A stretch of DNA of 64,000 bases, taken from positions 1-64,000 of the forward strand of contig CALSSY010000002.1 of the NCBI GenBank assembly GCA_943789135.1, in the 5' to 3' direction. The notes under the pieces are model-generated. The model was given only the letters and a program-made list of their open reading frames with translations. It had not been told where the DNA came from and searched no databases. The DNA is from an uncultured Bacteroidia bacterium. Its GTDB lineage: Bacteria; Bacteroidota; Bacteroidia; NS11-12g; UBA955. A program made the translations under genes and the position numbers. Shown piece by piece: positions 48,418 through 58,010 of the stretch (its first letter is position 1; each line of letters opens with the position of its first letter).

Positions 48418-49596
48418 ATGAGGATTGGGATTGTAGGGTTTTTAGGTGCACTTTTAATAGGATCACAAGTATCAGCTCAAATACCAAAATTGGGAAGTTC
48501 TGACCGACTTGATGTAGCCACATGGAATATCGAATGGTTTGGAAATGGGTCGAACGGACCAAGTAACGATGAACAACAGTTGCAATATGCGAGTGATATT
48601 TTGAATACGCTTGATTTGGATATTATGGCAGTCCAAGAGATTAGCAATGTGGCTTATTGGAATCGCTTGTTGTCAAATTGTTCGAATTATTCAGGAATTT
48701 TAAGTACTTGGAGTCAAACCCAAAAAACAGGGTTGCTTTTCAAGAAAAATCAATTTGAGTTTTTATATCAAAAACACATTCTGGCCAATTTTGATTATGA
48801 TTTTGGCGGAGGTCGGCTACCCTTGGAAGTAGGTTTAATTCCCCAACATCCCAATTGGCCTAAGGGTGATACACTAAGAATTTGGGTTTTGCATATGAAG
48901 GCCAATACAGGTTCAAGCTCTTCTAAAGTGCAAGCCTATAACCGAAGATATAACGCTGGAGTAGCTTTGAAAATGTATGTCGATAAGCTAGGAAAATCCA
49001 ATAAAGGTTTGATAATGGGTGATTGGAATGACGATTTTGACCAAAGTATTCTAAGTGGGTATGCCACACCCTATCAAAACTATATTAAGGATACCAATTA
49101 CGTCGTTAACAGCTTTCCTTTGAGTTTGACAAAGCAGAAATCGACAGTAAGTTATAGCGATATGATTGATCATATTGTATGCACGCCAGGATTGAAAAAT
49201 CAATGGATCGCGGATTCAAGTATGGTTTTATACGCGGATAAATGGATTAGTAACTACGGAAATGTAGTAAGTGATCATTATCCGGTGTTTACGAAGTTCA
49301 AATGGTTAGGATCTGATAATAATATCAGTTGCATAGACATAAAGTACAGCGAATTGAAATTAAAACTCGAAAATGGTGGACTAATTTTTAGTTGTGAAAA
49401 TAGCAAGATCACGGAATTTGAAGAGTTGCGTATTTACGATTTGAGCATGAAAGAAGTTATTCGCACGAAATCGCGTTTTTTCGAAAGTCCAGTCGAGGAT
49501 AAATGGTATGTATATGAACTACTATCTGGAAATGGAGCGTCACTTCATGCCGGTTTTTTTTCCGTTAGTCAAGACGGCCACATATTATATCGTTAA
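48418..49596 (+). CDS. Secreted endonuclease/exonuclease/phosphatase-family protein with T9SS-like tail
   Basis: 392 residues. Signal MRIGIVGFLGALLIGSQVSA then Q. The EEP (DNase I-like) domain has all key motifs: VATWNIEWFG, DIMAVQEIS (metal Glu), VLHMKA, GDWNDDFD and SDHYPV (catalytic His). The C-terminal 70 residues (ELRIYDLSMKEVIRTK, then LHAGFFSVSQDGHILYR) look like a T9SS sorting domain, so the protein would be secreted or surface-attached. Probably an extracellular nuclease that scavenges DNA or phosphate. The ATG at 48418 gives the proper signal peptide; an in-frame TTG upstream overlaps nadK. Eight bases after nadK. Confidence 0.87.
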   Translation: MRIGIVGFLGALLIGSQVSAQIPKLGSSDRLDVATWNIEWFGNGSNGPSNDEQQLQYASDILNTLDLDIMAVQEISNVAYWNRLLSNCSNYSGILSTWSQTQKTGLLFKKNQFEFLYQKHILANFDYDFGGGRLPLEVGLIPQHPNWPKGDTLRIWVLHMKANTGSSSSKVQAYNRRYNAGVALKMYVDKLGKSNKGLIMGDWNDDFDQSILSGYATPYQNYIKDTNYVVNSFPLSLTKQKSTVSYSDMIDHIVCTPGLKNQWIADSSMVLYADKWISNYGNVVSDHYPVFTKFKWLGSDNNISCIDIKYSELKLKLENGGLIFSCENSKITEFEELRIYDLSMKEVIRTKSRFFESPVEDKWYVYELLSGNGASLHAGFFSVSQDGHILYR

Positions 49597-49642
49597 TTGA
49601 AACGATTAACAGTTCTTCTTTGTTCTTTTGTATTGAAAACGT

Positions 49643-50911
49643 ATGTTCAGAAGTAAAATTATTGGATTTCTTGCATTTGTATTGTTCTTTTTTATCATTG
49701 ACCTATACACATGGCAAGGGGTTAAACTTTTAATTAAAAATACCGCGGACCAAACAAAGCGGTGGATTGCGGCTATTTATTGGGGATATTCCATTTCATT
49801 GGTTTTATTTTTTCTTGCATTTCGATTTTTTCAGGTTCATATGGAACCTGTAATAATTAGATTCGTTGCAGCATTTATTTTTAGCGTATTTATCATAAAA
49901 ATCATTTGGACGCTATTTCTTGTAATTGATGATATAATTCGAATCTTTAGGTGGTTTACCCGAGACCTTGGATTAAATAAAACACCGGGTTATGAATCCA
50001 ATTCAAATCAACAAGGAATAGGTCGATTGGCTTTTATTAATTATCTAGGTCTTGGAATTGCGGCATTGTTTTTTTCCAGTGCATTATGGGGAGTTGTAAA
50101 AGGTGCTCATAATTACCTGGTTAATAAAAGAAAGCTCTACATAAAAAACTTACCTAAATCATTTGAGGGCTTAAAAGTCATTCAAATTTCAGATATTCAT
50201 TGTGGTAGTTTCTGGGATAGAAAAGCGGTTGAAAGAGGTATTGAATTAATCAACGCACAAAAAGCCGATTTGATATTCTTTACCGGAGATTTAGTTAATG
50301 ACACGGCGTCAGAAGCCAAACCTTGGATAGATGTATTCAAAAAGATTCAAGCGCCGTTGGGTGTGTATTCGATACTAGGGAATCACGATTATGGAGATTA
50401 TGTTTCTTGGGAATCTGCAGAAGCCAAAAAGAAGAATATGGACCTAATGATCCAGAATCATCGAGACCTTGGTTGGGATCTTTTGTTGGATGAATCTCGC
50501 ATTATCGAAAAGGACGGAAGTAAATTAGCTGTAATTGGCGTTCAGAATTGGAGTGAGAAAGGCAGGTTCCCAAAATATGGAAACTTAGAAAAAGCATACT
50601 CACAATCTGAAGGTGCAGATACCAAGTTATTATTAAGTCACGATCCATCTCATTGGCGTGCTCAAGTATTGGATGCTAAAAAAGATATAGCAGTTCAATT
50701 TTCAGGTCATACTCACGGTATGCAATTTGGAATTGATACGCGTTTTTACCGTTGGAGTCCTATAAAATATCTGTACAAAGAATGGATTGATTTATATACA
50801 GAAGGAAATCAATCTTTATACGTAAACCGGGGCTTTGGGTATTTAGGCTATCCCGGGAGAATGGGTATTTATCCCGAGATAACCGTATTTACCCTCAAGA
50901 ATAAAGCTTAA
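49643..50911 (+). CDS. Membrane-anchored metallophosphoesterase
   Basis: 422 residues. Four N-terminal membrane helices (to about residue 155) precede a calcineurin-like domain with the metal motifs SDIHCGSF, GDLVND, GNHDYG, SHDPSHW and SGHTHGMQ. It resembles the YkuE/LpxG-like membrane phosphoesterases, some of which act on UDP-diacylglucosamine or other envelope substrates; the substrate here is unknown. Follows the secreted nuclease gene by 46 bases. Its stop shares TTAA with the convergent htpG stop. Confidence 0.9.
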   Translation: MFRSKIIGFLAFVLFFFIIDLYTWQGVKLLIKNTADQTKRWIAAIYWGYSISLVLFFLAFRFFQVHMEPVIIRFVAAFIFSVFIIKIIWTLFLVIDDIIRIFRWFTRDLGLNKTPGYESNSNQQGIGRLAFINYLGLGIAALFFSSALWGVVKGAHNYLVNKRKLYIKNLPKSFEGLKVIQISDIHCGSFWDRKAVERGIELINAQKADLIFFTGDLVNDTASEAKPWIDVFKKIQAPLGVYSILGNHDYGDYVSWESAEAKKKNMDLMIQNHRDLGWDLLLDESRIIEKDGSKLAVIGVQNWSEKGRFPKYGNLEKAYSQSEGADTKLLLSHDPSHWRAQVLDAKKDIAVQFSGHTHGMQFGIDTRFYRWSPIKYLYKEWIDLYTEGNQSLYVNRGFGYLGYPGRMGIYPEITVFTLKNKA

Positions 50912-52723
50912 TCTTGAATGAAGGACTTGGCCTTCTGAATAAATCTTTCTAGATCGGCTCCTTGAAGTAAGTTCTTCTCGAGCAAGGCTAGATCAATATG
51001 ATATTGCAACTGATCTTTCATAGCGGATTCGTCTTTTGAAAGCAACTTGCTTGCAACCGCATTATTCGTATTTACAATGATCGTTTTCTTTTTGCCGCCT
51101 AAATCGCCAAATGGCATGGACTGTCCCATCTTCGCATATTCTTCCATGCGTCGTTCCCATTCGTTTTTATGGATACTTAAAAACTCTTGTTGAGGGGGAA
51201 GGCTTTCTAATTTTACTTCAAATGCAACTTCATTCAAAAGACTTTTCAGATGTTTCTCAAGTTCATCTTGTTTCTCTTTATCGAGCACAGACTCAATCGT
51301 CTCCTCCTTTTCAATAAGTTTATTTACTGGATCGCTATCCACGCATTTGAAACTAACTTTTTCAAATTTACCTTCAGCAAAACCAGCAAAGTGAACATCC
51401 AATGGTCCGTTCAATGTAATTACTTCGTAACCGGCATCTTTTACGGCTTTTACGCTCATATACTGAGCATTCGCATCGGTGGTATACAAGACAACGGTAT
51501 TGCCATTTTTATCGGTTTGGTTGATTTTACAATGGTCAACCCATTCTTCGATGGTATGGAAGGCACCTTCGGTTGTGGTTACTAAACAGTAATCCTTCAT
51601 GCGCTCTGCAAACTTCTCGTCAGATAGCATACCGTATTTCACAATCAAATCAAGGTATTCCCATTTATTCTGATAATCCTCACGATCGTTTTTGAATATT
51701 TCGGTAAGTTTATCGCTTACTTTTTTAGAGATATGTGCTGTAATCTTTTTAACATTGGTATCGCTCTGTAAAGCACTGCGACTCACGTTTAATGGGATAT
51801 CTGGAGAGTCAACAACTCCTTGAAGTAATACCAAAAATTCGGGCAATACATCTTTTACATCTTCAGTAACAAAGACTTGATTGCTATAAAGTTGAACGCG
51901 ATCCTTTCTGTTATCAAGAGCTTGAAGAACTTTCGGGAAATATAGAACACCCGTTAAGTTAAACGGATAATCCGTATTAATGTGAATATGGAATAAGGGA
52001 GCCTCTTGCATGGGGTATAAATCTTCGAAGAATTTCTTATAATCTTCTTGATTCAAATCCGAAGGCTTCTTAGTCCAAAGCGGTTGTGTATCGTTAATGG
52101 TTTCACCGTCAAATTCAATGGTGATAGGCAAAAAGCGACAGTATTTTCTTAATAACTCGCGTATTTTCCATTTGCTCAAATAGGTTTCCGCATCCTCATC
52201 CGTAAGGTGCAAGATTACATCGGTACCCGCGTTTTTTGCGTTTCCCTTTGTCGATGCTGTATGATGTTGTTCCGTCACACTCCCATTTTACGACTTCTGT
52301 ATCTTTCTTATACGATTTACTAACTAGGGTTACTTGTTTTGCTACCATGAAAGCGGAGTAAAAACCCAATCCAAAATGACCGATCATTTGGTCTGGATCT
52401 TTGTCTTTCCATTGGTTTACAAATTCTGTTGCGCCTGAGAATGCCAACTGTGTAATGTATTTTTCTACTTCTTCGTCGGTCATTCCAACTCCGTAGTCGG
52501 AAATGGTGAGGGTTTTTTTCTTTTCATCGATTGAAACCTCAACTTTTAAATCACCTAAATCATCGGAATATTCGCCAATACGGCTTAACGTTTGAATTTT
52601 TTTAGAAGCGTCAACCGCATTACTTACCAATTCACGAATAAAAATTTCCTGATCGGTGTAAAGGAACTTTTTAATAATCGGGAAGATATTTTCCGATTGT
52701 ACTGAAATCTGTCCGGTTCTCAT
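50908..52723 (-). CDS. htpG: Molecular chaperone HtpG (Hsp90), one frameshift
   Basis: ATP-dependent chaperone dimer. Corrected length is 604 residues. N-terminal ATPase domain: VQSENIFPIIKKFLYTDQEI, ELVSNAVDA, TISDYGVGMTDEEV, IGHFGLGFYSAFMV. Middle domain: FPITIEFDG, TLYSNQVF-like LYSNQVFVTEDV, RSALQSD. The C-terminal dimerisation domain follows. The break, near 52247, requires removal of one A (minus strand) to restore SIDKGNAKNAGTDVILHL. The ATG at 52723 matches the Bacteroidota N-terminus; a longer frame to 52741 was rejected. Convergent with the phosphoesterase. Confidence 0.95.
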
Positions 52724-52839
52724 ATGTCTTTCTGAAAGCAAACCTTATTCCATTTGACGAAAACTGCAAATCTGTCAGAAATGCTAGAAAAAACTGCAAA
52801 AAATGTCAGCATTCCAATAACAAGTAGTAATTTAGAGGT

Positions 52840-53361
52840 ATGGCTTGGCAGAAAAAGGCGCAGTTTGTAACGGTTTCACAGGCAATGCAAAAATTGGAAA
52901 AGTATTGCGCATATCAGGAGCGAAGTCAAAAGCAGGTTCAAGAAAAATGTCGAAGTTTGGGCTTAACTGAAGCTGAAACGGGTGAAGTCATGGTGCATTT
53001 ACTGCAAAACGATTTTTTGAATGAATCAAGATTCGCATTTGCCTATGCCAGAGGAAAGAGTAAAATTAAAAATTGGGGAAGTGAGAAAATTCGACAAGGA
53101 TTGAAGTTAGCGGGTGTCTCTGATTCTTTGGTAAATCAGGCATTGGGCCAACTTACGGAAGTGGAAACAGATAACCATCTCGAGAAATGGGCGCAAAAAA
53201 AACTGCGGAATTTAGGATATTCCATATCCGAAGTGGAGCAAGTTATTTCGGGAAATAAGGACATTCCCTTTGAGCACAAACAAAAAATAAAACAGTTTTT
53301 ATTTGGTAAAGGTTTCCGAGTTGAAGAACAATTGCTTACGCTAGGTTTTTTGAAAAATTAG
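52840..53361 (+). CDS. recX: Regulatory protein RecX
   Basis: Modulates RecA filaments. 173 residues made of three repeated three-helix units: ALQKLEKYCAYQERSQKQV-like opening (AMQKLEKYCAYQERSQKQV), FLNESRFAFAYARGK with WGSEKIRQGLKLAGVS, and KLRNLGYSISEVEQVIS. These are the RecX family landmarks. recA is not in the window. Its end is nine bases from the corrected end of the convergent secreted-protein gene. Confidence 0.93.
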   Translation: MAWQKKAQFVTVSQAMQKLEKYCAYQERSQKQVQEKCRSLGLTEAETGEVMVHLLQNDFLNESRFAFAYARGKSKIKNWGSEKIRQGLKLAGVSDSLVNQALGQLTEVETDNHLEKWAQKKLRNLGYSISEVEQVISGNKDIPFEHKQKIKQFLFGKGFRVEEQLLTLGFLKN

Positions 53362-53370
53362 CTTCTTATA

Positions 53371-54190
53371 TTATTGTATATCAATTTTTTCCTTCATACT
53401 CCCTTTGATAGTTAAGGGTATATTAACGCTAACCATTTCCATATATCCTGCGAGGTCCAAATTCTCCTCTTGTTGGATAATTAGGTAGTCAGAGAGTCTA
53501 ACTTTTATTGTTCCATCCGAGTATACCTTCAACATGTTGATGGATATCATAATTATTCATATCGTAATTATGGTCGAGCAATATTTGTGTGTGGGTGTTG
53601 AAAATGGCAAAATCTGCTTCTAATGAAGCAAGTGTGAATGTCTTTTTGAAAGAATATGGCTTGCCGTCATGGGTTAATTGAAAGCTATCGTTAAGAAAAA
53701 GTTCTTTCTCGTGTTTGAAGAAAATCATGAGGTTCAATCCAGTTTGGGCATTGTTTATGCCCGATGCTTTCATGGCTTTTATGTAGTCTTCATTGCCTTT
53801 AATGTCAATTAAATTTCCTTTGGCATCTATGATGTATTCCAATTCGGTTTCACTATCTTCTTGGGATATGTCTTGTTTTTGACCGTTCGTCATAATGTAC
53901 CCATCAATTTTAAATGGCTTCAAAATGATGGATTGTGAATTGTCTTTAGGTGCCAGAACTTCTTGTGATGCAGTGGTTGTGCTAACCGCTTCCATTTCGA
54001 CGGATTCGCCCATTTGCACCATTTTGGTGCGAATGTTCTGCTCTGAGATTCTAATTATTTTTTGAGTCTTTGGGTAAAAATCTGAAAATGCTTTGATACT
54101 TAATTTCTCATCGGGTGATTTCTGAGCGTACGAAGTATGAATGTTCAGGATTGTTAATCCAATTGCTATATATTTTAATGCGCTTCTCAT
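53371..54190 (-). CDS. Secreted protein of unknown function, one frameshift
   Basis: Signal peptide MRSALKYIAIGLTILNIHTS then YAQ. The mature part is rich in predicted beta-strand and carries no recognised catalytic motif; it may belong to DUF6263-like Bacteroidota exported proteins, which I cannot confirm. As read it stops at 53498 after EGILGWNNKS. Removing one G near 53524 continues in the other frame as VYSDGTIKVRLSDYLIIQQE ... SMKEKIDIQ and stops at 53371, giving about 272 residues with about 50 extra. A TACATTTG box lies nine bases before the ATG. Confidence 0.75.
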
Positions 54191-54199
54191 GTGCTGTAA

Positions 54200-54207
54200 C
54201 AAATGTA
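54200..54207 (-). promoter_or_regulatory. -7 box of secreted-protein gene promoter
   Basis: TACATTTG on the minus strand, nine bases before the ATG at 54190. Lies between this gene and the ACMSD-like gene stop. Confidence 0.5.
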
Positions 54208-54254
54208 ATTGAACGCGCCCAAAAATTATGCCGAATTGCAATGTTGTGACAAAA

Positions 54255-55283
54255 TCACAAAAAAAGCTGTTTTGGAATATTTAACCATTGTAAGGCCGAG
54301 TCTCCTAGCATAATAGCTTGTTCTTCTGGGGTAAATCCTGAATTTTTAATCAACTCTCCTGGAATATCCTCTCCTAGAGGAAACGGATAATCGGTACCTA
54401 AGCAAACTTTATCTATCCCAACTAATTCTGTAATAAAGCGGAGCATTTTAGGATCGTGAACCAAACTGTCTAGCCAAAATTGTCCGAGATAATCTTTCGG
54501 GTTTTTTTGGTTGTCAACAGCCACAAGATCGGGTCTCACGCGCCATCCGTGTTCAATTCTTCCGATAGTGGCAGGAAATGCACCTCCTCCATGCGCAAAT
54601 GCAACTCTTAAATTGGGCAATCGTTCGAAAATACCTCCAAAAATCATACTCGTAATAGCCAGAGATGTTTCAGCAGGCATTCCTACTAGCCAAGGAAGCC
54701 AATACTTAGGCATTTTCTTTTTAGCACTGTACCACCATGGGTGCACAAACAGAGCCATATCTAAATCTTGCATAGCCTCAAAAATTGGGAATAATGCAGG
54801 CTCGTTAAGATTCCAATCGTTAACGTGAGATCCAATTTGAATGCCCTTTAGTCCGATTTCTTTACAACGTTTAAGTTCTTGTATGGCTAAATCGGTATGT
54901 TGCATGGGCAGGGTTCCGAGACCAACGAAACGTTTTGGGTATCGCACGCAGATATCGGCAATATGATCGTTTAGAAACTTTGAAATTTCTAAAGTATGTT
55001 TGGGATCAGCCCAATAGCTGAACATCACAGGAATAGTACTTAAAACCTGAACGTCTACATGCACATGGTTGCATTCCTTCATGCGTTGTTCGGGATCCCA
55101 ACAATTATTTTCAATTTCTCTAAAGAATTCACCATCCATCATCATTCTAGCACAACAGGATTTATGATGTTCGAGAGAAACAAATTCACCGTATCCAAAC
55201 TTTTCTTTCCATTGTGGTAGATTTTCGGGAATGATATGGGTGTGTATATCGATGCTAAGGATATCTTTTTCGGTTGAATTCAT
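54255..55283 (-). CDS. ACMSD-like amidohydrolase-superfamily decarboxylase
   Basis: 342 residues with the features of aminocarboxymuconate-semialdehyde decarboxylase: IDIHTHIIPENLPQW (metal His pair), VDVQVLSTIPVMFSYWA, GLKGIQIGSHV, ALFVHPWW, AHGGGAFP and GTDYPFPLG (metal Asp). ACMSD diverts the kynurenine-pathway intermediate ACMS away from quinolinate and NAD. No other tryptophan-degradation gene is present here, so related 2-hydroxymuconate-type substrates remain possible. The start at 55283 (MNSTEKDILSID) is chosen because a TATTTTTG box ends four bases upstream and would lie inside the longer in-frame version. Confidence 0.85.
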   Translation of the reverse strand: MNSTEKDILSIDIHTHIIPENLPQWKEKFGYGEFVSLEHHKSCCARMMMDGEFFREIENNCWDPEQRMKECNHVHVDVQVLSTIPVMFSYWADPKHTLEISKFLNDHIADICVRYPKRFVGLGTLPMQHTDLAIQELKRCKEIGLKGIQIGSHVNDWNLNEPALFPIFEAMQDLDMALFVHPWWYSAKKKMPKYWLPWLVGMPAETSLAITSMIFGGIFERLPNLRVAFAHGGGAFPATIGRIEHGWRVRPDLVAVDNQKNPKDYLGQFWLDSLVHDPKMLRFITELVGIDKVCLGTDYPFPLGEDIPGELIKNSGFTPEEQAIMLGDSALQWLNIPKQLFL

Positions 55284-55287
55284 AAGG

Positions 55288-55295
55288 CAAAAATA
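55288..55295 (-). promoter_or_regulatory. -7 box of ACMSD-like gene promoter
   Basis: TATTTTTG on the minus strand, four bases before the ATG at 55283; predicts a leaderless mRNA and decides the start. Confidence 0.6.
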
Positions 55296-55371
55296 AGGAA
55301 TGCTAAAAAAGCCACGCATATTAATTTACATTGCCTTAATTATTGGAAAAAATTGTGTTGTTTCGTTGTGA

Positions 55372-56681
55372 ATGAGTGAAACACGGAATATTGATGTTTG
55401 GTCGGCCACGAGCATGGTTATTGCGAATATGGTGGGTACGGGTGTTTTTACCAGTTTGGGCTATCAATTGTTTGACACGCAATCAGGATTTGCATTGATT
55501 ATGATTTGGGTTGTGGGCGGATTGATTGCACTTACAGGTGCTTTTAGTTATGCTGAAATTGCGGGTAGACTTTCAAAAGATGGGGAGAATTTCACTTTCT
55601 TTCAGAGATTTTTCATCCGGCAATAGGCTATATGGCTGGATTTGTGAGTACTACGGTTGGATTTGCGGCGCCGGTGGCTGGCGCAGCATTAGCATTAGGG
55701 GCGTATTTACACGGTGTTATACCTGGAGTTAGTGGTCCCTTAATTGGAGTTTTAGTAATCATCGCCCTCAGTTTTTTACACGCACGTAGTCTATCTATTG
55801 GTCTGTTATTTCAGAGAATTTCAACTCTGGCTAAAGTACTGTTAATGTTGGTATTTATATTATCGGGATGGTACTTAGGCAATAAATCCCAAATAGATTT
55901 TATGCCTAAGGCATCTGCAATGAATGAAATCTTTGATGGTTTATGGTTCAAGGCAAGTTTTTCTGTTAGCTTAGTTTGGGTTTCATTTGCCTATAGCGGT
56001 TGGAATGCGGCTGCCTATATCGCTGGAAGTATTGAAAATCCAAGGAGGAATTTAAGCAGATCTATACTTCTTGGAACCCTGGTGGTTATGGTTTTATACG
56101 CAGCCTTGAATTGGGTATTTCTGAGTAGTACACCTATAGAAATGATGAAAGGCAAAAAGGAAGTGGGACTAATTGCAGCCCAGCATATTTGGGGTGAAAA
56201 TTGGGGGAAATTCATGGGAGGTGTAATAAGTATCCTTCTTGTTTCGACAATTAGTTCGATGATTTTTACGGGACCCCGTGTTTTGAAAACCATGCTTGAA
56301 AAAGTACCTCAATTGCGCTATTGGTCGGCTTTAAATAAATATCAAATTCCATTAAGATCAATTTGGTTACAAGCTGTTGTAAGTATTGTTTTGTTGCATG
56401 TTATGGATTTCGAATCATTAATTTATTACGTAGCATTTACGCTTTCTTTATTTACATTATTAACAGTTCTAGGCTTGTTTATTCTCCGGATTAGAGATGG
56501 CAAACCTGAAGGATATCGTGCTTGGGGTTATCCAATAACACCTTTAATTTTCTTGATTATGACGGCAAGTGTTTGTGTATTTTTCATTCAAATGAAACCA
56601 TTTGAAAGTTTGATGGGATTTGCAACGGGAATTGTGGGTTTGGTATTTTGGTATATGAGTAGGTCTGCACGTAGTATTTAG
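55372..56681 (+). CDS. APC-family amino-acid/polyamine permease, one frameshift
   Basis: Inner-membrane transporter of about 436 residues after correction, with about twelve helices. The N-terminus (TSMVIANMVGTGVFTSLGYQL) carries the substrate-binding GTGVF stretch of helix 1. IHPAIGYMAGFVST follows, then SYSGWNAAAYIAGSI (APC helix 6 region), with PRNLSRSILLG typical of the family. The frame breaks near 55597; unlike most breaks here it needs one added base (or two removed) to join GENFTF to LSEIFHPAIGYM. Amino-acid import or exchange; the substrate is unknown. Confidence 0.88.
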
Positions 56682-56689
56682 TACTTTTG
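56682..56689 (+). promoter_or_regulatory. -7 box of ybjN-type gene promoter
   Basis: TACTTTTG, then TAAT, then the ATG at 56694; the four-base gap predicts a leaderless mRNA. Confidence 0.6.
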
Positions 56690-56693
56690 TAAT

Positions 56694-57158
56694 ATGGAAT
56701 TATCGGAATTGATAAAAAACGTTGAAGAGGCAATTCGAAATATGGGACTTTCCGATGAAGAATCGAAAGCTGATGAAAATGGCCAGTGGATTTTGTTAAA
56801 AAATGAAATGCCTGTCTACATTGATGTATGGAAAGATCCAGAATCCACTCCTTGGAATTATTTCGTTCATAAATTGGATTCCAGTGTTTTTCAAATTACA
56901 ATTCCCTTTACATACGCTCCTACATTGAAACGGAATGAGTTTCTTCAAGAATTATTGATTGTCAATCTTAATTTGATGTTTGGAAAGTTTTCCTACAACG
57001 AAAAAGACAATGCAACAGTTATAACGTACAGAGTTTCAGGACAAACGTTTAATTCAGAATCTCTCTCATTAATAATTGATGCTTTGGCCTATTATTCGGA
57101 AATGGCCTATCATGTATTAAAAGATGAATTTGGTTTAAAACGAATACACGCCTCCTAA
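56694..57158 (+). CDS. YbjN/CesT-fold domain protein
   Basis: 154 residues with no signal peptide, predicted cytoplasmic. The pattern (ENGQWILLKNEMPVYIDV ... FQITIPFTYAPTLKR ... LNLMFGKFSYNEKDN ... AYYSEMAYHVLKDEFG) fits the YbjN/CesT-like chaperone fold. The family may act as chaperones or adaptors; no function is established here. It is followed after 12 bases by a lipoprotein gene and so may share its transcript. Confidence 0.75.
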   Translation: MELSELIKNVEEAIRNMGLSDEESKADENGQWILLKNEMPVYIDVWKDPESTPWNYFVHKLDSSVFQITIPFTYAPTLKRNEFLQELLIVNLNLMFGKFSYNEKDNATVITYRVSGQTFNSESLSLIIDALAYYSEMAYHVLKDEFGLKRIHAS

Positions 57159-57170
57159 AAAATACCTATC

Positions 57171-57887
57171 ATGAAATACTTATATATAATATTAGCGATT
57201 GCAGGTTTAAGTGCCTGTGAAAGCAAGAAGCAAAGTCAAACGGACGTTTTGAAATCGACCTATCAATTAGCTTTGCAAGCCGAAGACAGGGAAACGGTTA
57301 TCTCAACACTTACCCAGTGGGTAGCACAAGATACTGCGGTAGATGCTTGGGTCCTGGATACGTTGGCCTACTATCATTATTTCTACAAAGTGATTCCTGG
57401 AATGGTGAGAAGTTCAAAAACACCCATGTTTTACACAGAGAAAGGATTGGCAGAAAATCCAAATAGTTTATTCTTGAGAGATATTAAAGCCAAACTACTC
57501 CTTGAGGAAGGAAAAGACACAGCTGCTTTTGAAATGTTTGAAGTTATGTGGGAGGAAACAAAAGATCCTACCTATTACTGGGATTTAACATGGATACAAA
57601 TTGCCCGAGGTCGCATGGCGGAAGCAGATTCCATGATTTCGATTGCGATGTCAAATTCAGAATTGAAAGATAAAAAGGTGGCAATGGAACACATTCAAGC
57701 GCAATTAACAGAGCGAGTTTCAACTCAAGCCGCATTCCTATTTTTGAAATACCAACTAGCTGTTGCCAATAGGAATATCATGCAAGGTGCTGAATTCTTA
57801 CAAAAAGCCTTGGAAATTGAACCCAACTTTTATGCGGCAAGACGCAGTATTATGGATTTGCAACGGATGAGCGCGGCCAGTCGCTAG
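57171..57887 (+). CDS. TPR-like lipoprotein
   Basis: 238 residues. Signal MKYLYIILAIAGLSAC with lipobox LSAC, so anchored in an envelope membrane facing the periplasm. The rest is helical with tetratricopeptide-like periodicity (LAENPNSLFLRDIKAKLLLEE, ALEIEPNFYAARRSIM). Probably a scaffold for protein-protein contacts. The partner is unknown. A strong terminator for this gene lies about 150 bases downstream, inside the opposing gene. Confidence 0.8.
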   Translation: MKYLYIILAIAGLSACESKKQSQTDVLKSTYQLALQAEDRETVISTLTQWVAQDTAVDAWVLDTLAYYHYFYKVIPGMVRSSKTPMFYTEKGLAENPNSLFLRDIKAKLLLEEGKDTAAFEMFEVMWEETKDPTYYWDLTWIQIARGRMAEADSMISIAMSNSELKDKKVAMEHIQAQLTERVSTQAAFLFLKYQLAVANRNIMQGAEFLQKALEIEPNFYAARRSIMDLQRMSAASR

Positions 57888-58010
57888 GTTCCTATTAAGT
57901 TATTATTGAAATCGAATCGAGAATATACATTACAGCTTTCAGCTGAGCTTTTGCAAGGATATTCAAAAATTAAAAAAGCAAACAGGACCTTACCCTTCTC
58001 GACTGTTTAA

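Noticed and set aside
57940..57960. Short hairpin-like AGCTTTCAGCTGAGCTTTT
   Set aside because: Stem too short and imperfect; the much stronger hairpin at 58037-58077 fits as terminator.
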